From Thermogemmatispora tikiterensis (GTDB taxonomy: Bacteria; Chloroflexota; Ktedonobacteria; Ktedonobacterales; Ktedonobacteraceae), in the NCBI RefSeq assembly GCF_003268475.1, contig NZ_MCIF01000002.1:4966100-5030099 (forward strand): a stretch of DNA of 64,000 bases. Reading direction: 5' to 3'. The translations under genes and the position numbers were made by a program. Within the stretch, counting starts at the first letter, position 1. Each line of letters opens with the position of its first letter. Shown piece by piece: positions 25,286-34,472 of this stretch. A model generated the notes under the pieces. That model worked only from the letters and a program-made list of their open reading frames with translations. It was not told where the DNA came from and did not search any database.

Positions 25286-25528
25286 GTCTGCTCTTCACTC
25301 ACTGGCGCGCTGGCTGGTGGCCAGGACAAGGGTGGGCGGGGTCCGTTCCGTAAGGAGCACCAATGTGCAGAGCTGGCCCTGCCCGCCGGGAGCCAGGAAG
25401 GATGCTTCCCTGCTCGCTCCCAGCCGGTCAGGGCCAACCGCGGCAGAGGAGATAGCCGTGTGTGGTGCGCGGCTCGCTCCTGTGCATGTCTGTGCAGGAA
25501 CCAGAACTGAGCGGTCTGCCGGCGGAGA

Positions 25529-26230
25529 TTAGACCAGGCGGCGGCGTCCCCAGATCAAGACGTGCAGCTGCGGCAGCACGCGCACGTTGTACTGATCCCA
25601 GAAGGGATCACGCACACGCTCAGCCAGCCAGGCCAGGGCCGCGGGATAGTCTGACAGGGCGGCATCGCCCTCCGGCTGCACGATAATTGGCAAGCGACGC
25701 TCTTTGAAGAGCGGATGAGCTTCCAGCAAGGAGCGCAGGGCCTGCTCGTCGTGGGCGTCGCGCACGACGAACTTCCACTGTTGGTGCTCAGGCTCCAGGC
25801 TGTGTAAAAACTGCTCAATGACTGGATGGCGCAGATAGTTTGCGCCGCTCCCGGCGCTGGGCAGCTTGGGCGAGAGGCTCCACAGGTCGATCAACGGCAC
25901 GGCCAGCGCTGGAAAGATCGTGGCGTTCGTCTCGACCGTCAGATGGTAGCCTTGGGCTTTCAGCAGGGTCGCTAGCTGCGGCAGCTCCTTCTGTAGCGTT
26001 GGCTCACCGCCGGTCAGTACCACGTGGCGGGCGCCCAGGGCGGCCACGCGCTCCGCCACCGTTGCGGGCGAGAGCGTTTCCCAGCTGCCGCCCTCGCGCA
26101 CGCTCCATGAATACTTGGTATCGCACCACGAGCAGCGCAAGTTGCAGGCGAAGAAGCGCACGAAGGTTGTCGGTACCCCCATCAGGCTGCCCTCACCCTG
26201 GATCGAGCGATAGATCTCCATGACTAACAT
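25529..26230 (-). CDS. queE: 7-carboxy-7-deazaguanine synthase
   Basis: The 233-residue protein is a radical SAM enzyme of the QueE type. It converts 6-carboxytetrahydropterin to 7-carboxy-7-deazaguanine, in the pathway to queuosine and related 7-deazaguanine nucleosides. It shows the N-terminal EIYRSIQGEGSLMGVPTTFVRF, the cluster motif CNLRCSWCDT (C-x3-C-x2-C) and VVLTGGEPTLQ. It also has TVETNAT, then WSLSPKL and FVVRDAHDE. Length is normal. It stands alone here; queC, queD and queF are not in the window. Starts at 26230 and 26221 are both possible. Confidence 0.9.
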   Translation of the reverse strand: MLVMEIYRSIQGEGSLMGVPTTFVRFFACNLRCSWCDTKYSWSVREGGSWETLSPATVAERVAALGARHVVLTGGEPTLQKELPQLATLLKAQGYHLTVETNATIFPALAVPLIDLWSLSPKLPSAGSGANYLRHPVIEQFLHSLEPEHQQWKFVVRDAHDEQALRSLLEAHPLFKERRLPIIVQPEGDAALSDYPAALAWLAERVRDPFWDQYNVRVLPQLHVLIWGRRRLV

Positions 26231-26543
26231 CGTCAGAAGCCTGTCCGTTTCCTCCCTCGCTGATGTTTCCCGGTCTTGTAGGCCGTGCTACGGGGCTGTT
26301 CTGCCACTCTTGCTGTCTGGCCGGCGACGTGCCCGCCGCGACGGCAGAGCAGGGCAGAGCAGGAGAAGGTCGTCGGCTGAAACCAGTGCAGCGAGTCTGG
26401 TTTGCCCTCCTGGCTAGATTTTCTCTGGTCTGTCAATCGGTCCGGCTGCTCTACTACTGGCTCTTGCGCGGAGGCCGTAGGGGAGGGCGCAGGAGCCAGT
26501 GCCGTTGTTTGTTGCACAAGATATAAATGGATGAAAAAGAGTC
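26231..26543. other. Intergenic stretch
   Basis: No gene or repeat is recognised between queE and the promoter of the pPIWI-RE operon. Confidence 0.5.
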
Positions 26544-26572
26544 TTTACTCTGTGAGTCGCATATGCTATTCT
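26544..26572 (+). promoter_or_regulatory. Candidate promoter of the pPIWI-RE operon, TTTACT-N17-TATTCT
   Basis: TTTACT (26544-26549), 17 bases and TATTCT (26567-26572). The boxes are imperfect but the spacing is ideal and the area is locally AT-rich. The mRNA leader would be about 265 bases and would include the hairpin at 26602-26622. Confidence 0.4.
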
Positions 26573-26601
26573 TAGAACGCATCCTGAGATACTAAATATT
26601 T

Positions 26602-26622
26602 TTGCAGTAAAAAATACTGCAA
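26602..26622. promoter_or_regulatory. Hairpin in the pPIWI-RE operon leader
   Basis: TTGCAGTA (26602-26609) and TACTGCAA (26615-26622) pair perfectly across AAAAA. It lies about 25 bases after the predicted transcript start. It could be an operator palindrome, or a minus-strand terminator, since the minus strand continues with A/T-rich sequence. Confidence 0.4.
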
Positions 26623-26845
26623 CCCCGATAGGATGGGCCTTGAGGTCAAATGGACCGATAGGCAGAGCAAGCCAAGCGGTTGGCAAGACGGGCCTGGCAG
26701 CATCTGATCGGAGAGGACTTTCTGGTAAGCGCTTCCCCTTTTGTGGTGAGGAGAGAGATGGGGAAGGGTAGCCAGGGCGGACACTCTACGCAGAGTGCGA
26801 CTCAGTCGCTATGGCGACGGGACCCGTAGAAGAGGAAAGGAGCTA

Positions 26846-28039
26846 ATGACTATGGAAGAGGCAGGACAAGCGGGGGAAGCCGGTATCTCAGAAGCTTTGC
26901 CCCATGAGCTGCTCATCCTGCATCTGATTGCCACCGGAATTGTGCGCTATCAGGAGCAATGTAGCGCTGGTCCCGGCGGGCTGGTTGTCGTAGACGGCAG
27001 CTACCCCAAGCCGCTGCAAAGGGGACTAGACTTGCTCAACGTGCTGCGTTATCGGCGGGGCCTGCCGCTCATCAAGAGCGTGGTCGATCTGCTGGCCTGG
27101 TGTCGCAGGCCGCTCTCCGAGTGGTCGCTCGATCTGGATCGGGCGGCTCCCGGCTGGAAGCTGATGGACCAGGAGGTACTATTGCATGGGCGCTGGCCAT
27201 CGCAGCTCTGTCTTGAGCTGGCCTGCTCGACCGACGACGTCGAAGCGGATCTGATGGAGCGGGATTTCATCGGGCGTATCCTGGCCCGTTGCCGTCTCTA
27301 TCAGAGCCCGGAGGCCTATGTCTGCTTCCGGCGCTGGTTGATTGAGCATCCGGTGGTTACCGGGAAGGAGCTGCTCGAATGGGGAGCTGCCTCGCCGGTC
27401 ATGGAGCCGCTCCGGGAGCTGCTCCGCGAGGCGTACGTAGAAGCTCCCTATGAAGCCATGTATCACAATCACTTTTATTGCTGCCCCAACTGTGGGGCCT
27501 TGCTGCAGCCAGATCAGCGCGGGAGGAGCCTGGTTTGTGTGATTGATCGCTGTGGTCAACGCTCGCTTCCCCTCCAGACCGTTACCGAGTCGGGGGGCCT
27601 GTCGCTGCGCCGGCTTGACCCTCTAGAGCAGGTGCGCTGCCTCAAGCGCGGGTTGCTGTGGTTTGTGATGTGGCCTGGCCGTGCAGAGTTGCGACTAGAG
27701 CGCCGCTTACGCGAGCAAGGGATCAAGGTGGAGCTGTGGCCCGATTACGATCGCTACGATCTGCGCGTCGTGGTAGCGCGGGCGACTCTGGCCGTCGATG
27801 TCAAGGATTGGAGCAACCCTTATCTGCTGGCGCGACATGTCAAGCAGAATGGCTGGCCGGCTGAAGCGGGTGACCAATTCTACTACGTCTTCCCCCAGGA
27901 GCGTCGGAGCCTCCAGCCAGACTATGTACGCGCCTTTACGGCGGCCTACGATACCCTCCGCGGTCCTTCGCTGGCCGCAAGCGGCATCAAGGTGGCTTTT
28001 GAGGATGACTTTCTCAGAGAAGTTTTGGAGATGTGTTGA
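26846..28039 (+). CDS. pPIWI-RE-associated restriction-endonuclease-fold protein (Y component)
   Basis: From ATG 26846 (AAAGGAG just upstream; ATG 26852 is an alternative) the protein has 397 residues. The middle carries a zinc-ribbon-like pair of cysteine knuckles (CCPNCG near residue 212, CVIDRCG near 235). The C-terminal part shows a PD-(D/E)XK core, WPDYDRYDLRVVVARATLAVDVKDW, with Asp and the D-x-K at about 317-319. This is the architecture of the third, REase-like gene of pPIWI-RE operons (Burroughs, Iyer and Aravind 2013), and the next two genes are the other two components. It is expected to cut or nick DNA recognised by the complex. Its stop is ten bases before the helicase start. Confidence 0.8.
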   Translation: MTMEEAGQAGEAGISEALPHELLILHLIATGIVRYQEQCSAGPGGLVVVDGSYPKPLQRGLDLLNVLRYRRGLPLIKSVVDLLAWCRRPLSEWSLDLDRAAPGWKLMDQEVLLHGRWPSQLCLELACSTDDVEADLMERDFIGRILARCRLYQSPEAYVCFRRWLIEHPVVTGKELLEWGAASPVMEPLRELLREAYVEAPYEAMYHNHFYCCPNCGALLQPDQRGRSLVCVIDRCGQRSLPLQTVTESGGLSLRRLDPLEQVRCLKRGLLWFVMWPGRAELRLERRLREQGIKVELWPDYDRYDLRVVVARATLAVDVKDWSNPYLLARHVKQNGWPAEAGDQFYYVFPQERRSLQPDYVRAFTAAYDTLRGPSLAASGIKVAFEDDFLREVLEMC

Positions 28040-28048
28040 CGAGGGAAG

Positions 28049-31000
28049 ATGACAATGCGCGATCTTTCGAAACAATGGAAGATGGTAGAGAAGAAGCTGC
28101 GGGAAGCGCTGTCGAAGCTGAGCCAGCTCGCGCAAGCTGCCGAAGAAGACGGAGCAGCAGCCCCGTTGATGGTCGATGCCCGTCGCCTGGCCGAGGTGGA
28201 GCTGGGCCTGACCCTGTTGAGCGAGGTAGCGCCGGCGGCCTCTGCCCGGGCCCTATGGGTGCTTCTGACTGGCTACTCATTCGCCTTGCCTGAACTCCAC
28301 TCTTCTCATCAAGAGCATGTACAGATGATCGGTGTAGCTCGCCATCTATTGCTGGCCTATAAAAATGCCCGGCACTGGGAGCGGGCCTTAGCGGACTATA
28401 CCAGGGTCAGCGAGCTGCTGCGCCTGTACGATGTGGATCTCCAGACCGGGCGCTATAGCCGGCGTCCGGTCAGCCTCTATCCCGAGCGGCTGGCGCTCTA
28501 TCAGCAGCTCTGCCGCCAGCCGCTGCCCCATCGCGAGCGCAAGCTGCGCCTGGCCCCGGCTGGGCGCTACCTCTGCAGAAGCGGACGTCGACGTACAACG
28601 GTCATCATCCCGCCGGATCTAGCGCTGCCTTCTTCCTGGCCGCCGGGCCATCGACTTCCCGAGCGGCGCCAGCACGAAGCGCTTGCGATTCCCTGGGCCG
28701 AGCTCCTGGAGACTGCGGAGTGGCTCGATGAGCAGGAAGCACTGCATCAGCTCGCGCCGCGGCAGTGGCGCCGCGCGCTAGAGCGTATTCAGCTCTATCT
28801 GGCCCCCGATGAGAACAGCGAATTTCAAGCGGCGGATGTCCTGCGACTGGAGGGAGCCCTCCACATGGTAGGTATGGTAGGGACTGGCAAGACCACCTTG
28901 ATGGACGTGCTCGCGGTTTGGGCGGCGCGGCGAGGCAAGCGCATCACCCTGGTTGTCGGAGATGTAACGAGCCTGCTGGAGCGGGTCCAGTACTTTCGCA
29001 GCCTGGGCCTGAGCGCGTCGCCCGTGCTGGGGGCGACAAACCGTGTCAAGCACCGGAGGCAGCTGCATCAAATGCTCTCATCTGTCTATAGCGAGCACCC
29101 CATAGAACAGGAGCATATGGGCTTTGATTACACCAGCAGCGCCTGCCTGCTCAATGGGCTATGTAGCGAGGCGTCGCCGCCACTGGACACCGATGCCCCG
29201 CCCTGTCTGACGCTGCGAACGGCGGAGGAGGAAGAGCCGGAGCCAGACGGAGAAGGCGAAGAGGACCGGGCCCATGCCGGCGCAGAAGAGGATGAGCTGG
29301 TCCAGCTGGGAGAGGGCCAGCGAGGTCGCAGCTATGCCTGCCCTTTCTATGGCGCCTGCCCCTCCCATCTTGGGCAGCGCGAACTGGTTGAGGCGGCCAT
29401 CTGGGTCGCCACTCCCCAGAGCCTGATCTACACCAGCGTTGACCCGCAGCTCTGTCCTCCCCATCTGCGTTTCCTGGAGCTGGTCTATCGCCTCTGCGAC
29501 CTGGTGGTCGTCGATGAGGCTGATCGCGTCCAGGTGCAGCTTGATGAGCTGTTCAGCCCGGCGTTGACCCTGGTAAGTAAGGGGGGCGATTCCTGGCTCG
29601 GAACCTTGCTCAACAAGGTGCCGGCGGCGCTCTACCGCGAGGGGCTGGGACAGGTGCGCGATGAGAGCGTGCAAGCCTGGGTCAGGCGCCTCCATCGAGC
29701 CAACGAGGCGGCGGTGAGCATCTATGGCCTGCTCCTGCGCGAGCGGGCACTCATGGAATGGATCACCAGACAGGGCAGCTACTTTAGCAGCCTCACGCTT
29801 CTCGAAAAACTGACTGTTGCTGTCTGTGGTATCTCAAGAGCTCTGGATCAGGCTGAGCAGGAGAGACGCTATAAGGAGTTCTGGCCGCCGCTGGCCCGCT
29901 TCCTCGACGATCCGCTAGGGGAGCGCGGCGAGCATGAGCTCGCGGCTCTAACGCGCCAGGTCATCAGTCTGCCAGACGATGAACGAGTGCGCGAGCAGCT
30001 GCGGCGCTGGCTCCAGCGGCAGCCGTTCGTCTGTCTAGACGAGCAGGGTCTAGAGATCTGGACTGTGCGTCTGCAGTTTGCCCTCTTGCTGGAGGTCCTG
30101 GCCGATAGCCTGGATGCCCTGATCCACGATTGGAGGGAGATGGAGGCTCTCTTTGGCCTCGAAGGCAGCAGCGCGACGCTCTTCTACAGCCCACCGCCCG
30201 ATTACGCTCCCCTGTTACCAGATGCCCCAATGGGCAACATCCTTGGATTTCAATATGTACGCTCATCCGAGCGCGCCTCAGAGCCGGGGGAGCTGCGCTT
30301 TTTCCGCTGCATGGGCGTCGGGCGCTGGCTCTTGCTGCACCTGCATGACTTTCTGGCTGCTGATGGGCTGGCGGGTCCTCACAGCCTGCTGCTCTCGGGG
30401 ACAAGCTGGGCGGGCACCTCGCCGATCTATCATCTGCAGCTACCGGTCCAGGCGATCCTGCTACCACCGGAGGAGGAACGCCTGGCCATCGAAAAGAGTG
30501 ACTTTGTCTATCGCTTCGCGCGCCTGGAGGAATCAATGGAGGCGGCTGCGGTCTCGGGCTTTCAGGGAGAGGAGCGTCTCAGGCATCTAGAGATCGTGCT
30601 CCGAGATCTGGCGCGACACGAGCATCTTGCTAAGGAGCGGCTGCCGAGCTCGCTGGATCGGCTGCGGGCTGAGCTGCCCGAAGGACGGCAGCGCATTCTC
30701 CTGGTCGTGGGCAGCTACGCGGAGGCCCGGCATGCCTATCACTACCTGCTCAACCAGGGATTGATAGCCCCGGGTGAAGCTGTCTACCTTGTCCCCGACG
30801 ATGCCATCTTCGAAAGTCAATGGTCGTGGCAAAGCGATGATCGGCTGCCCCGTGGCCTGGTGAGCGAGTTGAGCAAACGCGACGCCTGGTTGCTCATTGC
30901 GCCTCTCCAGGCGATTGAGCGGGGCCACAACATCCTGAACGACGAGGGGAAAGCTGCGCTCGGGGCCGTCTGCTTCCTCGTGCGCCCGCACCCGCGGCCC

Positions 31001-31504
31001 GATGACATTCACTACCTGTTGCATAGCATGAACCGCTGGGCGATCGAGCGCTGTGCCGATACCAACTGGCTGCGCCGGCTCTGCGGTTCCGAGCCAGCGG
31101 ATCTAGAGACACTCGGCAAGCGCTTCCGTCAGCGAGCCTTTGCGCGCTGGCAGCACCTCTTGCATCTGCGCCTGCGCTACAGTTCCCTGCCGAAGGAGGA
31201 GCGTCAGGCTCTGACCTGGACGCTGCTGGTCTCGCTCTGGCAGGTCATCGGGCGCCTGGTGCGTGGCGGCTGTCCGGCCCGCATCTTTTTCTGCGATGCG
31301 CGCTTTGCCCCGCGCCAGGCGGCCACGGGCGAGAGCGACTACGAACATACCAGCCTCATCAAGGGCATGCAAGAGGTACTCCGTCCTTACTTTGAGCCAG
31401 ATGACACACAGGCTATTCCTCCTCGTGAGAGGCATCTGGCTCAGATTCTCTATGGACCCCTTTATTATGGCTTGAAGGGCATTGAAGAGAGGGAGCACTA
31501 TTGA
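28049..31504 (+). CDS. DinG-like helicase of the pPIWI-RE system (Z component)
   Basis: The protein has 1151 residues. Walker A is GMVGTGKTT at about residue 275 and the Walker B/DEAH-equivalent is VVVDEADRV near 488. Between them lie cysteines (NGLCSEAS, YACPFYGACPSH) positioned like the iron-sulphur domain of DinG/XPD-type superfamily 2 helicases. The second motor domain appears around RQRILLVVGSYAEA and LVSLWQVIGRLVRGGCPARIFFCDARFA, the latter resembling motif VI (Q-x-x-G-R-x-x-R). An acidic low-complexity insert EEEEPEPDGEGEED lies near residue 395. It should unwind DNA or R-loops ahead of the pPIWI-RE protein. Its TGA overlaps the ATG of the next gene. Confidence 0.85.
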   Translation: MTMRDLSKQWKMVEKKLREALSKLSQLAQAAEEDGAAAPLMVDARRLAEVELGLTLLSEVAPAASARALWVLLTGYSFALPELHSSHQEHVQMIGVARHLLLAYKNARHWERALADYTRVSELLRLYDVDLQTGRYSRRPVSLYPERLALYQQLCRQPLPHRERKLRLAPAGRYLCRSGRRRTTVIIPPDLALPSSWPPGHRLPERRQHEALAIPWAELLETAEWLDEQEALHQLAPRQWRRALERIQLYLAPDENSEFQAADVLRLEGALHMVGMVGTGKTTLMDVLAVWAARRGKRITLVVGDVTSLLERVQYFRSLGLSASPVLGATNRVKHRRQLHQMLSSVYSEHPIEQEHMGFDYTSSACLLNGLCSEASPPLDTDAPPCLTLRTAEEEEPEPDGEGEEDRAHAGAEEDELVQLGEGQRGRSYACPFYGACPSHLGQRELVEAAIWVATPQSLIYTSVDPQLCPPHLRFLELVYRLCDLVVVDEADRVQVQLDELFSPALTLVSKGGDSWLGTLLNKVPAALYREGLGQVRDESVQAWVRRLHRANEAAVSIYGLLLRERALMEWITRQGSYFSSLTLLEKLTVAVCGISRALDQAEQERRYKEFWPPLARFLDDPLGERGEHELAALTRQVISLPDDERVREQLRRWLQRQPFVCLDEQGLEIWTVRLQFALLLEVLADSLDALIHDWREMEALFGLEGSSATLFYSPPPDYAPLLPDAPMGNILGFQYVRSSERASEPGELRFFRCMGVGRWLLLHLHDFLAADGLAGPHSLLLSGTSWAGTSPIYHLQLPVQAILLPPEEERLAIEKSDFVYRFARLEESMEAAAVSGFQGEERLRHLEIVLRDLARHEHLAKERLPSSLDRLRAELPEGRQRILLVVGSYAEARHAYHYLLNQGLIAPGEAVYLVPDDAIFESQWSWQSDDRLPRGLVSELSKRDAWLLIAPLQAIERGHNILNDEGKAALGAVCFLVRPHPRPDDIHYLLHSMNRWAIERCADTNWLRRLCGSEPADLETLGKRFRQRAFARWQHLLHLRLRYSSLPKEERQALTWTLLVSLWQVIGRLVRGGCPARIFFCDARFAPRQAATGESDYEHTSLIKGMQEVLRPYFEPDDTQAIPPRERHLAQILYGPLYYGLKGIEEREHY

Positions 31505-34359
31505 TGGCCAATGACACAGTATTGCAGCCGATAGCCTTTTGCCTGGCGAGCGACAACGCCGCCGTCAGAGAGCGGCTGGCTTCTCATCCTTTCTGGGTGT
31601 TGGAGTTCCCCGAGGACCTCAAGCGCCGCCTGCGTGAGGTCCAGAGTCAGATCGTCGGGCGTGCGCCGGAGGAAAGCACTCCTCCCCATGTGGTCCTGAA
31701 TCAGGCAGCGCGCCTGCTGATTCCTGACTTGATCTCGATTACCAGCCGTATCACCGATAGTGGTGTGCAGCCCTGGCTCTATGGTTTTGTCGACCAGGAG
31801 CGGCCTGCGGAGCCGCCAATAGAGGGCGTTCTGCTGCAGGCGCTGCTCAGTGCCTGGCTGCGCACCGTCTTTCGTCCTCTCTTCCCATCGCCCGCTCTCA
31901 TGGATCTGCTCCAGAAGGTGCAGACCTTGCCTCTCGGCTGGAAGCGGGAAGAGATCGACCTTTGCTACTGGTCGCAGGCCCCGAATGGGACGGCTCGACC
32001 GTACCGCCAGGTTGACCAGCGCTGCATTCAAAATGGCTTTGTGCTCATGCCCGATCTGGTGGCTACCAGACTCTCGGCCTTAGAGCTGGCAGGTGACCAC
32101 ACGCGACGCTTTCGTTTCAAGCGGGCGCCCCTGGCGCCGGGCCGACATGGCTGCGAGCTGATTTCCTGGCCGCCGCAGCAGGAGAGCAGGGGGTCCCAGA
32201 CCTGGTATTGGTCCATCGTGATCACGGTGACCCTCCAGACGGTGCCCTTTCAAAGCTATCCCCAGCTACATATCAACCTGGGCGTTCGACGTTGGGTCTC
32301 GCAGCCGCTGAAATACACGCCGGCTGAGACCATCAGCGCCTATCTGCTGGATAGCCTGCCCTGGCTCGCCGCCGACCAGCAGCGGCAGTGCTTTCAGGTA
32401 GCGCCGATTGTCAGGCGCAATCGCAAGGCTGGGGAGACGCCCGAGAATGGCAACGGTTGGATTGCCGAATATAGGTGGGCCGATTCGCTGGTTGCCCTGC
32501 TCAACGATCTGCACTGGGCCGAGCTGCTGCCTGATCCGCAGCAGCTCATCCAGCAGCCGACCGAATGGTTAGAGCGGGCTCTGACGGGTAGAAGCCCGCA
32601 GGCTGCGCTTGTCTTTCGGACCGGCATGAGGCCGGATCATGGGGAGGGAGCGGGCTTCTCTCTCAGCGATCGTTGTTTCATGGTGGAGCAGATCGCTGAG
32701 CTGCTGGCCCCGGATTTCGTACTGCGCTCGCCGCTAGAGCGCTATGGGGCGCGGCGCTTCATTACGCACCCGTCCAATCCTTTCTTCCCTCAAGAGAAGC
32801 AAGATCGGGAGCCGATGGCCCAGATGAAGGTCTGCGCTGAGCGTCGGCAGGCTGTGGCGGAAGCACTTGGGGACGGGCAGGCCATGACCATTCTTGTGCG
32901 CTACCAGACCGCGGAGGTGCTGCAGGCTGTGCGGCTGGCTTTGTATGAGGTGCTGGGCTATCCTCTGGAGACAGCTGAGGGAACGGTCTGGACAACACCA
33001 GAGCTGACGCTCACGGTGCGCTATGAGCCGCTGGGCGAGATCGGGAGGGCGCTGGGAATCAAGGAGCGTTCGCGGGGGCAGGCTGCCGAGCACTGGCGTC
33101 TGAAGATTCAAGAGCGAGCTGAGGCTATAGCGCAGACCTTACCAGAGGCGGCTGGTCCCTATGGGGTCATCATCGAGCTGCCTGATGCCTACTTCTTCCG
33201 TCACGATGGAGATCCCAAGGCCGCCCTACGTTTGGGCTTCGCCCGCAAGGGCTACCTGACGCAGTTTTTGACGTCGCCGACCTCTGACAGGGAAGAAGAA
33301 ACCTCTAAGGAGACGCTGCAGGAGCGGGCCAGATCTGCCGTCCGTGATCTTCTGCGGCAGTGTGGCGTTCTCGGTGTGCCGCCGCGGCTGCTCCCCAAGG
33401 CCAGGGTCCACAAGCTGCCTTTCCAGATTCCTGAGCCGCTGCACTACCTGGCCGCCTGGGTCATTCACCGCAATCGGCGCGGCAGCGAAACCCATCTGCC
33501 CCAGTATCTGCCTGTCGTGGTCTACCTGCGCTCCGATAGCCGGCTTGTGCTGGTACGCGCGCCTGGCTTTGAGGACTGGCTGCCCTATCGCGAGGCTGCC
33601 CTGCAGCTCGCCTGCCTGGAGCAGGCCAGCCAGCGCGATCGCGAGGCCGTGCGTCAGTTCCTGTTCAAGACGCTGCATACGCTCCTGCCGACGCGCGGGG
33701 AGACCATCCTCTTCTGCGATGCCTGTAACCTGCGTCAGTCCTGGCCCTGGTTGGGGAACGAGCGCATCACAGCCAGTCTGCCGCCAGAGCTAGAGCGCTT
33801 TCCGCAGTTGCGCATTGTCCGCGTACGCAGTGCCTCGCCCGAAGTGCCCGAGTGGTATGCCTTTAACGCAAAGCGGCAGGCTCTGGGCAAAGATCCGTAC
33901 CTGCTCTCGCAGGGGCTGTTCCGCGACGCGACGAATCCCACTGTCTTCTATAGTGTGCAGGAAAAGCCGCCCACGGCGCACCAGAGCAAATATAGCTCGA
34001 AGCTCTCACTGCGCCCGTTTGAGAAATTGGCTACGGAACGGAGTGCGCATCAGCCTTTCGACGCTCCTGGGGGAATGGCCTGGAATCCGCGCATCGTGGA
34101 ATTGACCATAGCCCGCCAGGGCCATGAGCAGCGCCCTGATGACGTACTAATGTGTGCAGTCGTCGCCCACGAGCTGCGCGCCCAGATGGCCGTTCAGTTT
34201 GGATCGCCAATGATCTTGCCCCTGCCACTCCACCTGGCGCGCCAGCTCGAAGAGTATACGTTGCCGCTCCGCCCAGCTGAGCTACGCACGTGGCTAACCT
34301 CCGAGGCTGAGGCCGCAGAGAGAAGCGGCGAGGAAGGCGAAGACGAAGGCGAGGAGTAA
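31504..34359 (+). CDS. pPIWI-RE family protein (prokaryotic PIWI with RNase H fold)
   Basis: The protein has 951 residues from ATG 31504, which overlaps the helicase TGA. It follows the pPIWI-RE layout: an N-terminal DUF3962-type region, a MID-like middle and a C-terminal RNase H/PIWI domain that ends in the diagnostic MCAVVAHELRAQ ... ILPLPLHLARQLEEY, followed by a low-complexity acidic tail EEGEDEGEE. Upstream of that, LVLVRAPGFEDWLPYREAA and TILFCDACNLRQSWPWL belong to the PIWI core. Classical Argonaute PAZ is absent. The family is predicted to bind guide or RNA-DNA hybrids as part of a defence or plasmid-control system. Together with the two upstream genes the operon looks complete and intact. 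Confidence 0.88.
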   Translation: MANDTVLQPIAFCLASDNAAVRERLASHPFWVLEFPEDLKRRLREVQSQIVGRAPEESTPPHVVLNQAARLLIPDLISITSRITDSGVQPWLYGFVDQERPAEPPIEGVLLQALLSAWLRTVFRPLFPSPALMDLLQKVQTLPLGWKREEIDLCYWSQAPNGTARPYRQVDQRCIQNGFVLMPDLVATRLSALELAGDHTRRFRFKRAPLAPGRHGCELISWPPQQESRGSQTWYWSIVITVTLQTVPFQSYPQLHINLGVRRWVSQPLKYTPAETISAYLLDSLPWLAADQQRQCFQVAPIVRRNRKAGETPENGNGWIAEYRWADSLVALLNDLHWAELLPDPQQLIQQPTEWLERALTGRSPQAALVFRTGMRPDHGEGAGFSLSDRCFMVEQIAELLAPDFVLRSPLERYGARRFITHPSNPFFPQEKQDREPMAQMKVCAERRQAVAEALGDGQAMTILVRYQTAEVLQAVRLALYEVLGYPLETAEGTVWTTPELTLTVRYEPLGEIGRALGIKERSRGQAAEHWRLKIQERAEAIAQTLPEAAGPYGVIIELPDAYFFRHDGDPKAALRLGFARKGYLTQFLTSPTSDREEETSKETLQERARSAVRDLLRQCGVLGVPPRLLPKARVHKLPFQIPEPLHYLAAWVIHRNRRGSETHLPQYLPVVVYLRSDSRLVLVRAPGFEDWLPYREAALQLACLEQASQRDREAVRQFLFKTLHTLLPTRGETILFCDACNLRQSWPWLGNERITASLPPELERFPQLRIVRVRSASPEVPEWYAFNAKRQALGKDPYLLSQGLFRDATNPTVFYSVQEKPPTAHQSKYSSKLSLRPFEKLATERSAHQPFDAPGGMAWNPRIVELTIARQGHEQRPDDVLMCAVVAHELRAQMAVQFGSPMILPLPLHLARQLEEYTLPLRPAELRTWLTSEAEAAERSGEEGEDEGEE

Positions 34360-34378
34360 ATAGCCCTCCTGAAGAAGA

Positions 34379-34449
34379 CGGTGGCCCAGTCCGGTTCGTT
34401 CGGCCCGATCCGTTCCGGTCGGGTCGGAGCAGTGCGGACGGGGCCACCG
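34379..34449. terminator. Large inverted repeat between convergent operons
   Basis: CGGTGGCCC (34379-34387) pairs with GGGCCACCG (34441-34449). The enclosed 53 bases are themselves rich in short complementary CGGTTCG/CGGCCCGA runs. It lies between the stop of pPIWI-RE and the stop of the convergent permease and may end both. Confidence 0.45.
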
Positions 34450-34472
34450 CCTCTGGCTGGTCGTGAGCTTAC

